Assembly (NCBI RefSeq): GCF_050947875.1
Contig: NC_134568.1
Location: forward strand, 216,301,648-216,365,647
Reading direction: 5' to 3'
Length of the DNA stretch: 64,000 nucleotides
Origin: Dermacentor variabilis
Taxonomy: Eukaryota; Arthropoda; Arachnida; Ixodida; Ixodidae
Below the pieces are notes generated by a model. The model worked only from the letters and a program-made list of their open reading frames with translations. It was not told the origin of the DNA and made no database searches. Made by a program: the position numbers and the translations under genes. Of this stretch, positions 1 through 11,697 are shown in pieces (positions within the stretch are counted from its first letter, which is position 1; each line of letters opens with the position of its first letter).

Positions 1-2989
1 GCTGTGATTGGTTGTTCCTGTCTTAAAGTTGACTGCCTTGTGGAAATGCAGAGCAAACTGCAAGCAAACAGCTGGGCCTCTAAAGTGTGAGGCACTGCCG
101 GCCAACTTTTATAGATCTCATTGTGGGATCTGCAAAATGTGTTGATGCAGTACTGCCACAATGCTCGACATCTTGTGCACATGTTTCAGTGATTAAAGCT
201 GCTTATTTAGTAAACAGCTGCAGGGTGATTTTTTGAAGGCAGACTTGCCTTTTCTTTTTTTTCTTCCAGAGTTTTATGTGTGCTCAAGTCTGGTAAAATG
301 GTTGCAGTTTTTTTTTTTTTTTGTTCTAAGTGCATTGGTGTAGCTTTCCTTTGCATGTGCTTAACAAACAGTGCATAGTAGTTAAGTATATCATACTTGT
401 GAATACCTGTGACCCAATCATACAAACATGAATCATCATGTGAAAAAGTGCTAGTCGCATTCCCAAGTGTGTTTGTAATGTTCTTTGTTCTGTTTCTCAT
501 TACAGCACCATATGTGTGTTTTCCTGTGTGAATTCTTCTTGCTGCATTTCTCCATCTTTCCTTTTCTGCAAGATGTAAATCCGTTGGTCTTTTTATTATT
601 ATAGTAATTATCTACTTGTCAGCTGAATTGTCCTTTAGTGTGCAGTTCCGAATGACAGCATCCACATAGAGATCATTTGGTGGTGTTGGTGTATTGCAAG
701 CTAGCTGTAACTTGTTTCACCAGTGTTTACACAGGTGGATAACTCTTAAGAGTTATCACTGAGAAAATACTGGATGACTTGGCATGTTTCACAGAAACTA
801 AACACATCTACCTGCAAAATGTGAATAACGTAGCAGCATTTGCAATTCATGCTGTAGGCCAGTCTAAATGTGCTCTGCCTTTCATTTGCTCCTATACACT
901 TCTCTTGCAGTGTCCTTCTCTTTGTGAGCCTTATTATCGAGGATCTATGATGGCTTTTAATACCTTTGCATAGATTTTGCATGGTCCTTGCAGAATGTAG
1001 TTGTGTAGAAGCTGGGAGATCTTTGTGTATAATATGTACCGCAAGCAAACCCATAGTACCTTGTAGCCATATGTACACATGTGACAATCCTCCCAGCAGC
1101 ATTTCTTTTATCTGCAAGGCTCAACAAAACGACTGCACTTAGTAACAAAAATGAAATGAAGACAATGTTGTTTTAAAATATTGGTTAACTTGATGTGCAT
1201 TGGAGTGGCTCAGGGCTGTTTGCTTTTCCTGGCTGTTCTTTACAAAGTTGCAATAAATAATGCCGAGTGACTTCAAGTTACATGAATGAATGCACCTCAG
1301 CTCTTTAGTTCGTAATGTATTTATCTGTGCTGTAGGAGTAGTTTAAAGTAGTGTTTTCATTTTAAGCATGCAAGAATAATATGAATCTAAACCAGTGTGT
1401 TGAGTGAGCTAGCTCGTGTCTTAACTTTATGCAGGAACTCGTTTGTTTGGAGTAAGCTGCTTATATGCACTTTCAACTCACTAACTAGGGCATTAAGCAG
1501 TATGGTATTCAGAAATGCATTTATTTAGACTGGCTTGCCAAGGTTATTTTCTTGTAAATCCTTTCTTTTTGCTTTATGATGAGGCTTACAGCAATTAGGC
1601 ATCTGAGCTGTGCATTACAAGACCTAAAAATGGCTTGAAAAGGGCTTTATGGAAAAAACAACAGCAACAACAAAAGGCAGAATGACTGAAACTTATGACG
1701 AGCTTCGCCAACTGAACAAATGCAGTGGCAGTTGCAGCAAATACACAGTGATGCCACGTTGTTTGACAGACATAATTCAAGGTGAACTCTGCAGGTTCAC
1801 TTTCCTACTTCTAAATTTGCTCTTTGTGGCATACTTTCTTCCTTCTTCAATATTAGTCAGACAAACAACGTGTGCTGCAGCCTGAAGTGTGTACTTCAGC
1901 ATTCACATGCTGTAGCCAGGTCTGTAGCTGTCCTTGACGCATGTGATGTCTGCCATTTGGCATGTGTTTCCTAGTTGGGTAACAGTAGCAGTTAGTGAGG
2001 GGCTTTTAGGGGAAGCAACACCAAAGACGGCCACAGAAAAGTTGTTGAGACGACAGTGGCCTGACCGCCAGTGTAAGTAGAAAAAAAAAATGGGATAGGC
2101 ATGAGGCAGCGGGCCTGTTGGATGTGTTTCCCCCTGCATAGCTCAATATTGACTGTTACAAATATACGAATGTTAGAGAAGCACTGACTGTATTTTTGTA
2201 TGTACATACTCTTTTTTCCCTGACCTTCCAGATGTGAAAACGTAAAAAAGACATGCATTTATGCGACAACATGCATATTTGGTGTGGACACTAGCCTAGA
2301 CAACTGGTGTATGAATATCTTTAAGAGTACTTAGTTCATGCAGCTAAATGTGCTGATTATTCCTGTGTGGCATTGTCGTTTGATGTCTCTGGTTTACTTG
2401 TGGTTTGCTGTTATGTGAAACCTGGACAAATAACTTCCACTTGTGGTGTGGACTATAGCCATCAGCAAGATATGCAATTTGTTGATCTTGGCCTGCACCC
2501 ACACGAGTTGTGACTGGCAGTAACCCGGTGGCAGCGTGCTGTTACTTTTTCCTTTCACTTCTTTGCAGCACTTCCCAGATAGCGGCTCACAGTGGCTCTC
2601 ATATTTCCAGGCATTTGCCTGTAGTATCAGTGATGAGTAATTTGAGGTGGTTTTAAGCGCTTGGCTCACAAGCAGCAAAGTATAAATGCATACAAAAAGA
2701 CTGGCATGTCTGAACAGAGCTCTTAGTTTAATATTGGAATTGTAATATTGTGCAGAAAAGCATAGACCAAGTCATTGCTAGTATATCCTCACATGCCTGG
2801 TTGCTGTCTAGCTACCTTGCTCTTTGCCTGTTCGAAAGCAGTTCTGTAAGCTTTTATATGTACATATGTCTGTGAAATGCTACACTCTGTCCCAGATTTG
2901 TACAACTAGATTGCCATGATACAACGCAAGCTGTTCTCACTTCTAGCTTCCTGAAACATGTAAAGTGCAGTTTTTGTGTCTCATAACTC

Positions 2990-2991
<2 letters not shown>

Positions 2992-3066
<75 letters not shown>

Positions 3067-3070
3067 ATAC

Positions 3071-3119
<49 letters not shown>

Positions 3120-3132
3120 CACACATATATAT
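2992..3132. repeat. (TA)n microsatellite
   Basis: About 140 bases of nearly pure TA dinucleotide, with a few TACATA interruptions towards the right end. The long tyrosine/isoleucine ORFs read across it on the minus strand are artefacts of the repeat. Confidence 0.97.
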
Positions 3133-6100
3133 TCCTTTTGATGTGATACTGCAAGAAGCAAAGGTGAGATATGCCAGTGCTGGAAAGCGCAAGGATCGAC
3201 ATTTGCAAGATAAGCCTACCACTGCTGCCATTTTCTGAGTAGTACTCGCTCGAGGCTAGGTTTGCTGTTTTCTTTTACCACTGCTTTGATCTAATTCTTT
3301 GTCATCATTTGTGTGTCTGTGAGGCTCAAAGGGCACCCACAGTCATCTAATGTTTATTTTGGTTGAGGCAACTTTAAAATGCTGCTGTGTCAACATTTAT
3401 ATTAGCAATTCCTCAGTGCTATATTTATTTTTTGAACACTTGTATTTGAGGAATGTGTGTGTATGTCATCTTAGAACTCATAGCTGCCATGAGGCAGTTT
3501 TGATGGGCATTCATTTCAGTGGTGTACAATTTTTTCTTGTGACCCTGTTCAGTGACATGCTCTTGAAGGCGTGATAGGCACCTACAGACACATGTGCTTC
3601 ATTATTGTTGCATCTAAGCTTCAGCCTATCCAATTTACAGAAGTTTGTCATCACCATAAAGAACATTAGCAAAGAATCTTTAAGGAAACTGTTAATAAGT
3701 GAACAATTTAATGCGGTGTCACTTCAGAACAGTGCAAACCACTCATAACAAATAGGCATGTTATTGACAGCTAGGTGATAGCAGTAGCATGATTTGTGAA
3801 GAATTTATACAATAAGAATTAATAATTCATTATCGTATTAACACAGTTGTCGATATCGGTCATCATTAGTTGCCTGCCAGGAATTAACACCGTCAGATAC
3901 AAGTGTACACACTTATTAAAATAATCTTGTGGGATTAACTTTCATGCCCAGGGCATACATTACTGTGTGCTATTTGCCAGGCACAACACTGCTACTTGCT
4001 CATCAATTTCTACACTGCAGCTGCACAAAACTGACATAAAAAAGTTATATATAAGAGATAAAGAGAACTATATTCATCATAGATTGTAAAGGCATACATT
4101 GTTATATGTGTCCTAACACATTCTTTTTCACATTCACTATCACTTCAGCATAGGATAATTCTGTCGTGAGATTGCCGAAATATCCAGGCTGGACACTAGC
4201 AAGGCCCAGGTAAATAGCTTTAACATGTACAACTTACTGACCAGGTGATATAAGTATTGCTGCAACGATTCTTTTGGTGCATTTAGCAATGCCACTCTTC
4301 CAGTAAGGTTCATTTCATCATAAGCAATTACACTAAAGCTATGGTCCACTCTTACTCCTGCTCCTTGGGTCAGCGCATCTGATGTCTTGTATTAGTGCAT
4401 AGCTATTCACTAAAAAGCCAGAACACCTGATTCAAATGGCACTGTTTATGTGATGTGTTTACTTGCTTTGTCAAATAGGTCAGTAAAAGAAACAGGAAGC
4501 TTGAGTGCTGCAAATTATCTGTGTGTGAGGAGTTCCACTGAGGACACTTGAGCACCTCTGAGGTAGAGGAAATGATTTGCAGCATACTGCATTGAATGCT
4601 TATCTTGGGCAAAACTGTACAGGTACTGGTTCAATACCTGGACCTCTTTAGTGGTGCAGCCTGAGAATTAACTTTTCACCATGGTTTACCTGCCATCACA
4701 CATTCAGCATTCAGCAGCTATGTATTGTGCTTTTGACATGTTGTTTGAAACTGGAACTGCTAGGAAAAAAAAGGTTGATGAGATATGGCGCCGTCATTTT
4801 GCTCATCCTGCACCTCTTCCAAGAGCATACTAACGAGCCAGCCTATGCAATGTCAATGCAATCACGTGTGCGAGATCATTGTCCTCAAAGTTCTTTTTTT
4901 TCTTCTAAGTGCAAGATTTGTGTTCTATAAAGTCAAGGTGCTGACTTTTCCTAAATTTGGGAAGCAGGCAATGATGCAAAATTGGTGTGCTCGCCACTTG
5001 CCACTGTTGCGATTGGTGCATTGCTGCATGCACACAATGTACAGGCACTCATGTGAAGATATTTGTGCAAGTGAAGCACGGTCACAACAGTGCCAACAAT
5101 TGGCTTATGCATTGGGGGCGGGGCTGCCAGCTTAAATCTTTCCTTCATGCTAAGACAAGACAAAGTCTACTAAAACATGCTGCACCCTGCATTGTGTTGA
5201 ATTCATACCTGTAACAAAACCTGTTCTTTGCATGGGCTCTTTGTAATGCCATCCCATGGCAACAACGAAATGAGTTGAGGCGCATGGCTTGCTACATGCT
5301 GTTATGGATGTCTTCTGTTTTTTCCTGTTGGCCACCTGGAAATGAATGGTGATGGTACTGTTGATTATATGATCACAGAAGCTGAAAGAACTGGCCCAGT
5401 AAGCTGCTGCCCTTGTGTTGGTGTTTAGCACTATGACGGCAAAAAAAAAAGAAAGCTTAACAACTTGTTGCTTGATGTTTACTGTAGTTTATCATCTCTG
5501 TTTAGATCTACTATTTATATAGTACTTTCCTTACATGTACAAGTGCTGTAACTATACCTTTCCAGTGCTTATGAGTGTGAATGCTTAGCTAGCAACGCAC
5601 ATGGGATGACAAACTGAACAGAAGCATGCTGTTTCTGTTTGGCTACTATGGTACTCAAAGACACAAGAAGTTACATATATGACACAAGGAGATGTTACAG
5701 CCTGAATGAGGACATCTTGCACTATACACATGTTTATAAACCATGTACTAAACTAAATGAACACACTGATGGATGAGCCTTTTTTCCCCTTAAGCCAACA
5801 TACTATTCATGGCAGCGAGGAAGAGGCACAGGAGAGTGGGTAGCTAGCATTTTATTGGGAAAGGAAATGATAAAATATGCACAAACGTGGCTTGGTTCAT
5901 CTGGTGCTTAGTACGGTCGAAATAGGTGCCGCACCTAGAACCAATCTTGAAGGGGCCTGACTGGAGCACTGCCCTACCTGCACATCCGCATTCTCATTGG
6001 CACACTTTCAAACAAAACACCACAATGTGCAATAGACTTGAAATGGCGTGTGCTTATGGCTTATCTCACCGCTCTCTAGGAGGCATAGACTTGTCTCGCC

Positions 6101-7071
6101 ATTCGCATCTATGACCGTTACTGTTCCCATAGCTAGAAACTGGTTTTGGCCGTGACAGCACCCTGTGTGCAACAAGTGGTTGCTGAGCTAGAAAATGCAC
6201 TGTGCTGCAGAATTACATTATTGGCATCATGTAGGTAGTTCTAAAATGCTCCTAAACTTTCCTTCACGAAAGATGCTTAAGATACAATTGGACAGCTGCT
6301 CTATTTGCAAAATAGTTCTGCAGCCACACACACTCGCGAGACAAGACAGTTGAACGAAAAAAATATTTGACACTACAATCCTATCACACATTGGCTGATT
6401 ATGTGCACCTTGGCTGTGCATAGACATTTCTCTGATGCAAGGCTGGAGACCAAGCTTTTTAAAAGGAAAGTTTGTTGATATGCACCTAGCACGTAGTTGC
6501 ATACATAACAGATGGTTCAATAGACTGTTCTGAAGCCACTCAACCGACGCGCCTCCTGCCACGGAGAGTTTTGGATGTACTTTATAGGTATAGGCCAACC
6601 CCTGCCCATGTACTGCAGTGGTATGTGAATGCCCGTGTGCATTGTACCAACAACCTCGTCAGCAGGCAGTACTGAATGCTTAGATAGAACTTGTTGCTGG
6701 TCAAGCATGCACCGCCATTCGCAAGTGCAACAGTGCTTCATGGTTTACGCCAAGTGGAGCCATTTGCATTGCGAAGGTTGGTGAATTGAGTATGTTTTCT
6801 GAAAAGAGAGTTACGAGAGTAGAAGGAATGTGTGGCAAATGTTTTATAGTAGTTCTCTTTGCCTTGTTGATATGGTGCCATCTCTTGGGGCAACCTCTTT
6901 CTTTCTTTTCCCTCACGTTTTGTTTTTCACATCGGCAGCAACAGGTCGTTGATGGTGATTGTAATAGTTTAAAGGCTTGTGTTCTCAACCCTAGATTGTA
7001 TGTATGCCATTCTCCATCGATGTCTCGCTCTTCCATTTGTTTTCGTTACGTGAAAAGTTTATCAGAGGAAT

Positions 7072-7077
7072 AATAAA
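7072..7077 (+). terminator. Candidate polyadenylation signal
   Basis: A canonical AATAAA is followed 15-50 bases later by a T/GT-rich stretch (CTGTGGTCTTATTTTTGT near 7100-7118), the usual arrangement of a cleavage and polyadenylation site. It lies at the right edge of the repeat-free region and would end a + strand transcript. A second AATAAA is at 1252-1257. Confidence 0.45.
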
Positions 7078-7090
7078 GACATCTTGTTAA

Positions 7091-7678
7091 CCTTTCTGGC
7101 TCTGTGGTCTTATTTTTGTAACTACCTTTAAAAGTGCATATATTTTTGTGTTTTCTGCACGTCTATTTGAAGCACTGGGAATCAAATAGAGAATCCACTG
7201 CACGGTTCAGAGTCAAATGTTACAGTCGATCCATCTATTTTTTGCAATGCCAAATGCTATGCATTGCTAAACGACACCAATAAGCTCAAAGAGAGAACGC
7301 CTTTGAGCCATGAGCCATATTCCAAATAGATAACCTACCTTATGTCAAGGTGAAAAGTTTAGTTGGACTGACATGTATTGAGGTAAATGAAAATTTGAAG
7401 AAGGTTTGGGAAGGATAGATACATGCGCTGAAGTGGTATGTGTCTTCCTTTGTTTCTTTCCTTCTCTACTGTCTGCCTCATTTAGCTTTAGTTTTATTGC
7501 ACAGATTTTGTACCAGACCATAAAGACCTTTATGAGTATAAGCGAGCAACATGGCACTTTTGCGGAGGAGTTCCTAGGCAAGGCGGACATACTTTGCCGC
7601 TAATAGTGTGGGCTTCAAATTACTAGTTTACAGGCGTTCATTGGTTAACTTTTTATTAGTGCCTTAGAGGCAGTTAAG
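7091..7678. other. No recognisable feature
   Basis: Spacer between the candidate gene tail and the first transposon terminus. I see no coding potential, repeat tail or inverted repeat in it. Confidence 0.5.
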
Positions 7679-7680
7679 TA

Positions 7681-7707
7681 CCCCTGTCAAGCGGGCAAGT
7701 TAAGTGC
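7681..7707 (+). repeat. Left terminal inverted repeat of the 11.6-kb element
   Basis: 27 bases identical to the reverse complement of 19290-19316, preceded by TA at 7679-7680. Confidence 0.9.
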
Positions 7708-8212
7708 ACTTTCCCAAAAACTTCGCAAGTGAGGTGTACGCGCAGAAGAGTGCACTCCGGTCTGAGTGCGTACACGGAGTGCACTTTGCTGGTCGAGTGC
7801 GTAGCCTCGCCGCCAGCGATATCAACGAAACAAAATGTAATGCATAGAAAAATGACACAGAAGTTCATTCTAGCTGTTGAACAGCTTTTACCAAAATAAT
7901 CGGGAAAGAACTCGCTGATATTCTGTTCTACCAGTATCAAACTACAGTCAAATGCCGCCTCGTCGCATTGCACGCCGCCATCTTGTTCTGAATTGGCTAG
8001 ACATTCGTCTTGGCTGGCCTTGACTTCTAACACTTTCATGATAAAGATATTTACGTTTTTATTAAGTAAATATAGATTAATTTTTTTGTTTATAATACAA
8101 CTAAAACAATCGCTCTTTAGAAGATTTTTTTAAATTTTCATCTGCATATTAAAAAAAACATTATTTTAGTCTGTCGCCATTTTTTCTTAGTGCGAGGGCG
8201 CTCTGTTTTTCC
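7708..8212. other. Residual body of the TIR element, with an uncertain minus-strand ORF
   Basis: This stretch between the left TIR and the first LINE is the most likely original body of the element. A minus-strand reading frame (8039 down to 7674, 121 codons) opens with an acidic, hydrophilic N-terminus (MKVLEVKASQDECLANSEQD) and then a hydrophobic Cys/Phe-rich stretch, and ends inside the left TIR. I do not recognise it. It could be a captured first exon or chance. The left part repeats the word GTGCACT/GAGTGC several times (7705-7800), like subterminal transposase-binding repeats. Confidence 0.3.
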
Positions 8213-8213
8213 G

Positions 8214-9557
8214 TTTAGTAAAGCCTATGACAACGTAGACCGCAACATTTTGTAGAATATTCTGGAAGGGGAAGGCTTACGCGACGATTGACTACAGCTT
8301 TTGAGAGAGATTTACCTAGAAAATACCGTTTGCGTTAAATGGGAAGGGATGAGGAGCGAGGAGAAAGTTGATATCAACAAGGGACTAAGGCAGGGGTGCC
8401 CTTTATCCCCACTGCTGTTTATGATGTTCATTGTGAGGATGGAGAGGGCGCTTGAAGGAAGTAATATCGACAATGCAGAAGATCTGCAGGAATTAATGGA
8501 CATATGTGGTACAGAAGGAGACAGATTAGGCTTGAAGTTTAGCAAAGAAAAATCAGCAGTCATGATTTTTAATGATAATATTTGCGGCGAGCATAAGATA
8601 CAGGAGGCCACGCTGGAGATAGTCGATAAATACAAGTACCTTGGGGTGTGGATAAATAATGGCATTGAGTATCTGACAGAGTACGAAAAATATCTAACGA
8701 CTAAAGGTAACAGAAGCGCAGCGATTATGAAGAGTAGGGCACTGTGGAACTACAATAGGTACGAGGTAGTACGAGGGATATGGAAGGGGGTAATGGTACC
8801 AGGCCTGACTTTTGCCAATGCAGTTCTATGTATTAGAACAGAGACCCGGCAACAGTTGGAAATTAGGCAACGTGGTGTGGGTAGGCTCGCTCTGGGAGCA
8901 CATGGCAAGACACCAAATCTTGGAGTGCAGGGGAATCTGGGATGGTCTTCTTTCGAGGGCAGAGAGGCTAGTAGCAAGATAGCATTTGAGGAGCGATTGA
9001 GAAAAATGGGGAAAATTCGGTGGGCTAGGAAGGTTTTCAGTTACTTATACACGAGGAATGTTGACACGAGGTGGAGGAAGCGAACTAGAAAATTGACAAG
9101 CAAATACTTGAGCAGTAGCGGGGGGACAAGTAAAGAATCATCTGTCAAGAAAAAGGTTAAGGAGACAGAGAGGGGTATGTGGAGTACAGAGATGCAAACC
9201 AAATCGGCATTGGAGACATACAGGACGTTTAAGCAAGAAATAGCCAAAAAAAATATTTACGATAACTCTAAGGGAAGCTCATTGTTGTTTGAAGCCAGGA
9301 CAGGTGTACTGCGGACTAAAACGTACCGAGCCAGATACCAGGAGATAGATTTGGTGTGCAAGGCATGTGGAGAGGAGGAGGAAACGGCTGAACACCTGAT
9401 ACTTGCTTGTAAACAACTTCACTCTGCAGTTGAATCTAACGGGGAACTATTCAAAGATTTGGGTTTTAAAGACAGTGAAAGTAGAATAGACTTTGAACAG
9501 GTAGAAAGAACTAAACGGAGACTATCTGATTGGTGGATAATATCAACGCAAAAGTAA
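8214..9557 (+). pseudogene. LINE copy 1: 5'-truncated reverse transcriptase missing the YADD box
   Basis: The frame opens inside RT domain 3 (FSKAYDNVDRN) with two stops before 8301, then stays open for 418 codons. Visible are GLRQGCPLSPLLF (RT motif 4), the thumb/connection region (KYKYLGVWI, LGWSSFEGREASSKI) and a C-terminal zinc knuckle (CKACGEEEETAEHLILAC). By comparison with copy 2 at 9668, the segment with the catalytic motif (FYADDIVLLA) is absent: the sequence passes from GSNI straight to DNAEDLQELMDICG, an in-frame loss of about 29 codons. The element is 5'-truncated and ends in an (ATCC)n tail at 9642-9667. Non-LTR retrotransposon; clade not certain (RTE/L2-like). It cannot be an active polymerase. 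Confidence 0.85.
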
Positions 9558-9641
9558 AGGAGTAAATACATAGGTATGCATGCATATTTAAAGGCTAGGT
9601 GGCGCGCGCCGCCGCCGCCCGATTCAAAGGGTTGAGCCTCA

Positions 9642-9667
9642 ATCATCCATCCATCCATCCATCCATC
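9642..9667 (+). repeat. (ATCC)n 3' tail of LINE copy 1
   Basis: Short tetranucleotide run directly after a conserved 3' end (a GCGCC/GCC-rich stretch, then a CAAAGGGTTGAGCC-like word). The same arrangement closes LINE copy 2 at 19204-19233, so the tail belongs to the family. Confidence 0.8.
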
Positions 9668-10427
9668 GGGTTTAATTTCTCATACAAACAGGCGGGTACA
9701 GTAGTACAGCAGCTTCCAGGTTTATTTTATGCGGACGACATTGTGTTGCTAGCTGACAAGCAAAGTGATTTGCAACGTCTGGCTAATATCTGTGGAAAGG
9801 AAGGCAACAATTTAGGTTTGAAATTTAGTGTTAGAAAATCGGGTGTTATGGTATTCAATTAAAACAGTGAACATGCAGTGGCAATACAGGGCAAGGAAAT
9901 ACCTCAGGTAACAGAATATAAATACCTTGGTATATGGATAAAAGAAGTATGGACACACAGGAAAAAAAGAATAACAGAGGATTAAGGGGAAGATAAATGT
10001 AGGCATAATAAAGCACAGAGCGATATGGGGATACAATAGGTACGAGGTGCTCCGAGGTATGTGGAAAGCTGTAATGGTTCCAGGACTTACTTTTGGAAAC
10101 GCGGTTGTTTGCTTTAAATCAGGGGTACAATCAGGACTCGATGGGGACCAAAGGTCAGTGGGACGCCTCTCATCGTGCGTTCACGGGAAGACTACAAATG
10201 AAGCTGTGCAGGGTGATATGGGTGGGACAAGTTTTGAAGTGAGGGAAGCTCGCAGTAAAATTGAGTATCAAGAATGACTGAGGAATATGGAAGAAAGTAA
10301 ATGGGCTGGGAGAGTGTTGAGGTATCTGTACAGGAAAAACATTAATTCACAGTGGAGGAAAAGAACTAGGAAGCTTACCAGCAAGTATGCGGCCTGTAGG
10401 GTGCGCAACACAGCAACAAAGAACGTC
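9668..10427 (+). pseudogene. LINE copy 2: RT catalytic core and thumb, broken
   Basis: The frame reads through GFNFSYKQAG and the catalytic box GLFYADDIVLLADKQSDLQ, then KFSVRKSGVMVFN to a TAA at 9860. The same frame resumes with EYKYLGIWI. Frameshifts follow, and the thumb region (RGMWKAVMVPGLTFGNAV, VGRLSSCVHGKT) is read in other frames up to the SINE at 10440. The YADD residues that copy 1 has lost are present here, so the two copies complement each other as evidence for the family. It is a dead fragment. Confidence 0.8.
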
Positions 10428-10439
10428 AAGCGGAAAGTC

Positions 10440-10694
10440 TGCTCAGTGGCTATGGTGTTGGGCTGCTGAGCACGAGGTCGCGGGATCGAATCTCGGCCAC
10501 GGCGGCCGCATTTCGATGGGGGCGAAATGCGAAAACACCCGTGTGCTTAGATTTAGGTGCACGTTAAAGAACCCCAGGTGGTCAAAATTTCCGGAGTCCT
10601 CCACTACGGCGTGCCCCATAATCAGAAAGTGGTTTTGGCACCTAAAACCCCAAATATTAATTAATTAATTAATTAATTAATTAATTAATTAATT
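10440..10694 (+). mobile_element. Ruka-like tRNA-derived SINE, copy 1, with TSD
   Basis: The head resembles a tRNA gene. A pol III box A-like stretch (GCTCAGTGGCTATGG) and box B (GGGATCGAATC) are followed by the tick-SINE body (CATTTCGATGGGGGCGAAAT, then the pol III-unrelated part ending CGGCGTGCCCCATAATCAG). The tail is a pure (TTAA)n/(AATT)n run, 10653-10694. A perfect 12-bp duplication, AAGCGGAAAGTC, flanks it (10428-10439 and 10695-10706). About 14 bases of the 5' end seen in other copies are missing. Ruka is a known ixodid-tick SINE family; assignment is by recognition. Confidence 0.9.
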
Positions 10695-10901
10695 AAGCGG
10701 AAAGTCAGATAGGCTGAAATAATCTCATGGGTGGCGGCAATGGAAAAGAAACCTGCCATGAGTAACTACTTAAGAGGAAAAAACGAAATCGGGAAAGAAA
10801 CAATTCATGATAACTGAAAGGGACGCTCATTACTTTCGAAGCGAGATATCGGGATGCCTTAGAACACGCACCTATAAAGCGAGAGAGGAAGAAGAAGAAG
10901 C

Positions 10902-11488
10902 CGACTAGTGCAGTCGTGCAAACATCGGCTCCTGCTTCGATCAATGTTCTTGAGCCGAATTTTTGTGCCACCCCTGAGAACCTGGTGTCGATCGACGCGT
11001 CGTATCACAAGGATTACGTGGTCTTGCGTACTCCAGGGTAGCCTATCGTACTGCTGCCGAGAAGTAGCGGCGCCTGCCTATCGAAGCTCGAACGACGTTA
11101 CTTATTGGGTAGCGTGGCGTTGTCGGCGGGCTGCAGGCATCCGGTAGACTATGGCGACCAAGCAAGGGCGAGACGATTTTCTAGTGCGAAACTTGCACGG
11201 TTTATTCAAAGGTAGATGAAAGAAAATGAGAAGAGCATGAAGTCAGTAAAAGTACATTTCGGAGCCCCTTAAATGGGCTCTCTACAATCGTGGGCGGGAT
11301 CTTGCTTTTGTCGATGTCACGTGCCGGCACAGAAAGAGGGCCCCTCCTCCTCTGGTTATACCGAGCCTGCTGAAAGGAAGAAGTCGTCCCGCCTCCCGGA
11401 ATTGTAGACGCCTGTCCGCCTCTTCTGCGCTTTGCGGGTTCGTGGAAGTTCTCTTCTAGGTCCAATTCGAAAAAAGGGCCTCTCTATA

Positions 11489-11556
<68 letters not shown>

Positions 11557-11617
11557 AGGCTGTACATTGCGGGGCTCCCGGCAGACAGGCACACTCGAAA
11601 CGATCATGACGAATTAG
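10902..11617 (-). other. Possible antisense LTR remnant
   Basis: Read on the minus strand, the part between about 11480 and 11100 has LTR-like traits: a GGCTC/AAGGGGCTCC hairpin-like word near 11260-11275, then AATAAACCGTG (a polyadenylation signal, minus strand near 11200), then a GC-rich end. I find no clear TG...CA termini or target duplication. The right part carries the (AC)n run. This is the left end of the material inserted into LINE copy 2. It could instead be upstream sequence of the I-type LINE. Weak call. Confidence 0.25.
11491..11552. repeat. (CA)n microsatellite
   Basis: About 31 uninterrupted CA units. The Cys/Val and Thr/His runs in ORFs across it are artefacts. Confidence 0.97.
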
Positions 11618-11697
11618 AAAGTCACGCTTCATTTCGACGAGGCCTGGTAAAAGGTCCGGTGAGAGAAAGTTCTTTCTGCACGTGGATCAGGACGCTT
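11618..11697 (+). repeat. Upstream copy of an ~80-bp LINE 5'-end repeat
   Basis: Resembles 13084-13168: both contain AAGTCACGC, TCATTTCGACGAGGC, a GG/GGTC..GGT spacer, a TTC/TTTC word and CACGTGG followed by TCAG(G)ACGC. The two copies lie directly on either side of the 1.38-kb THAP-bearing repeat. I read them as two 5'-UTR monomers of the I-type LINE, or a 5' end duplicated around an insertion. Confidence 0.6.

Larger units (their letters stand above)
1..7090 (+). other. AT-rich gene-tail-like region (candidate long 3' UTR)
   Basis: No ORF here has coding character; the longest are low-complexity readings of the TA microsatellite or unrecognisable short frames. The + strand is rich in T runs (for example near 308-321), TGTA and ATTTA words, and AATAAA-type signals (1252-1257 and 7072-7077), and it has none of the transposon relics that crowd the rest of the window. 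This is what a long 3' UTR of a + strand gene starting left of the window would look like. It could also be ordinary intergenic or intronic DNA. The boundary is set by the polyadenylation signal at 7072. Inference only. Confidence 0.35.

Noticed and set aside
2854..3231. 125-codon Tyr/Ile-rich minus-strand ORF
   Set aside because: Translation of the (TA)n microsatellite.
8480..8500. Missing YADD segment in LINE copy 1 read as a spliced intron
   Set aside because: Copy 2 has GT- and AG-like words near the edges, but joining there would not give the sequence seen in copy 1; a deletion is simpler.
10440..10520. tRNA gene at the SINE heads
   Set aside because: Box A and B are present but the sequence does not fold into a full tRNA and continues into the SINE body, with TSDs around the whole unit.
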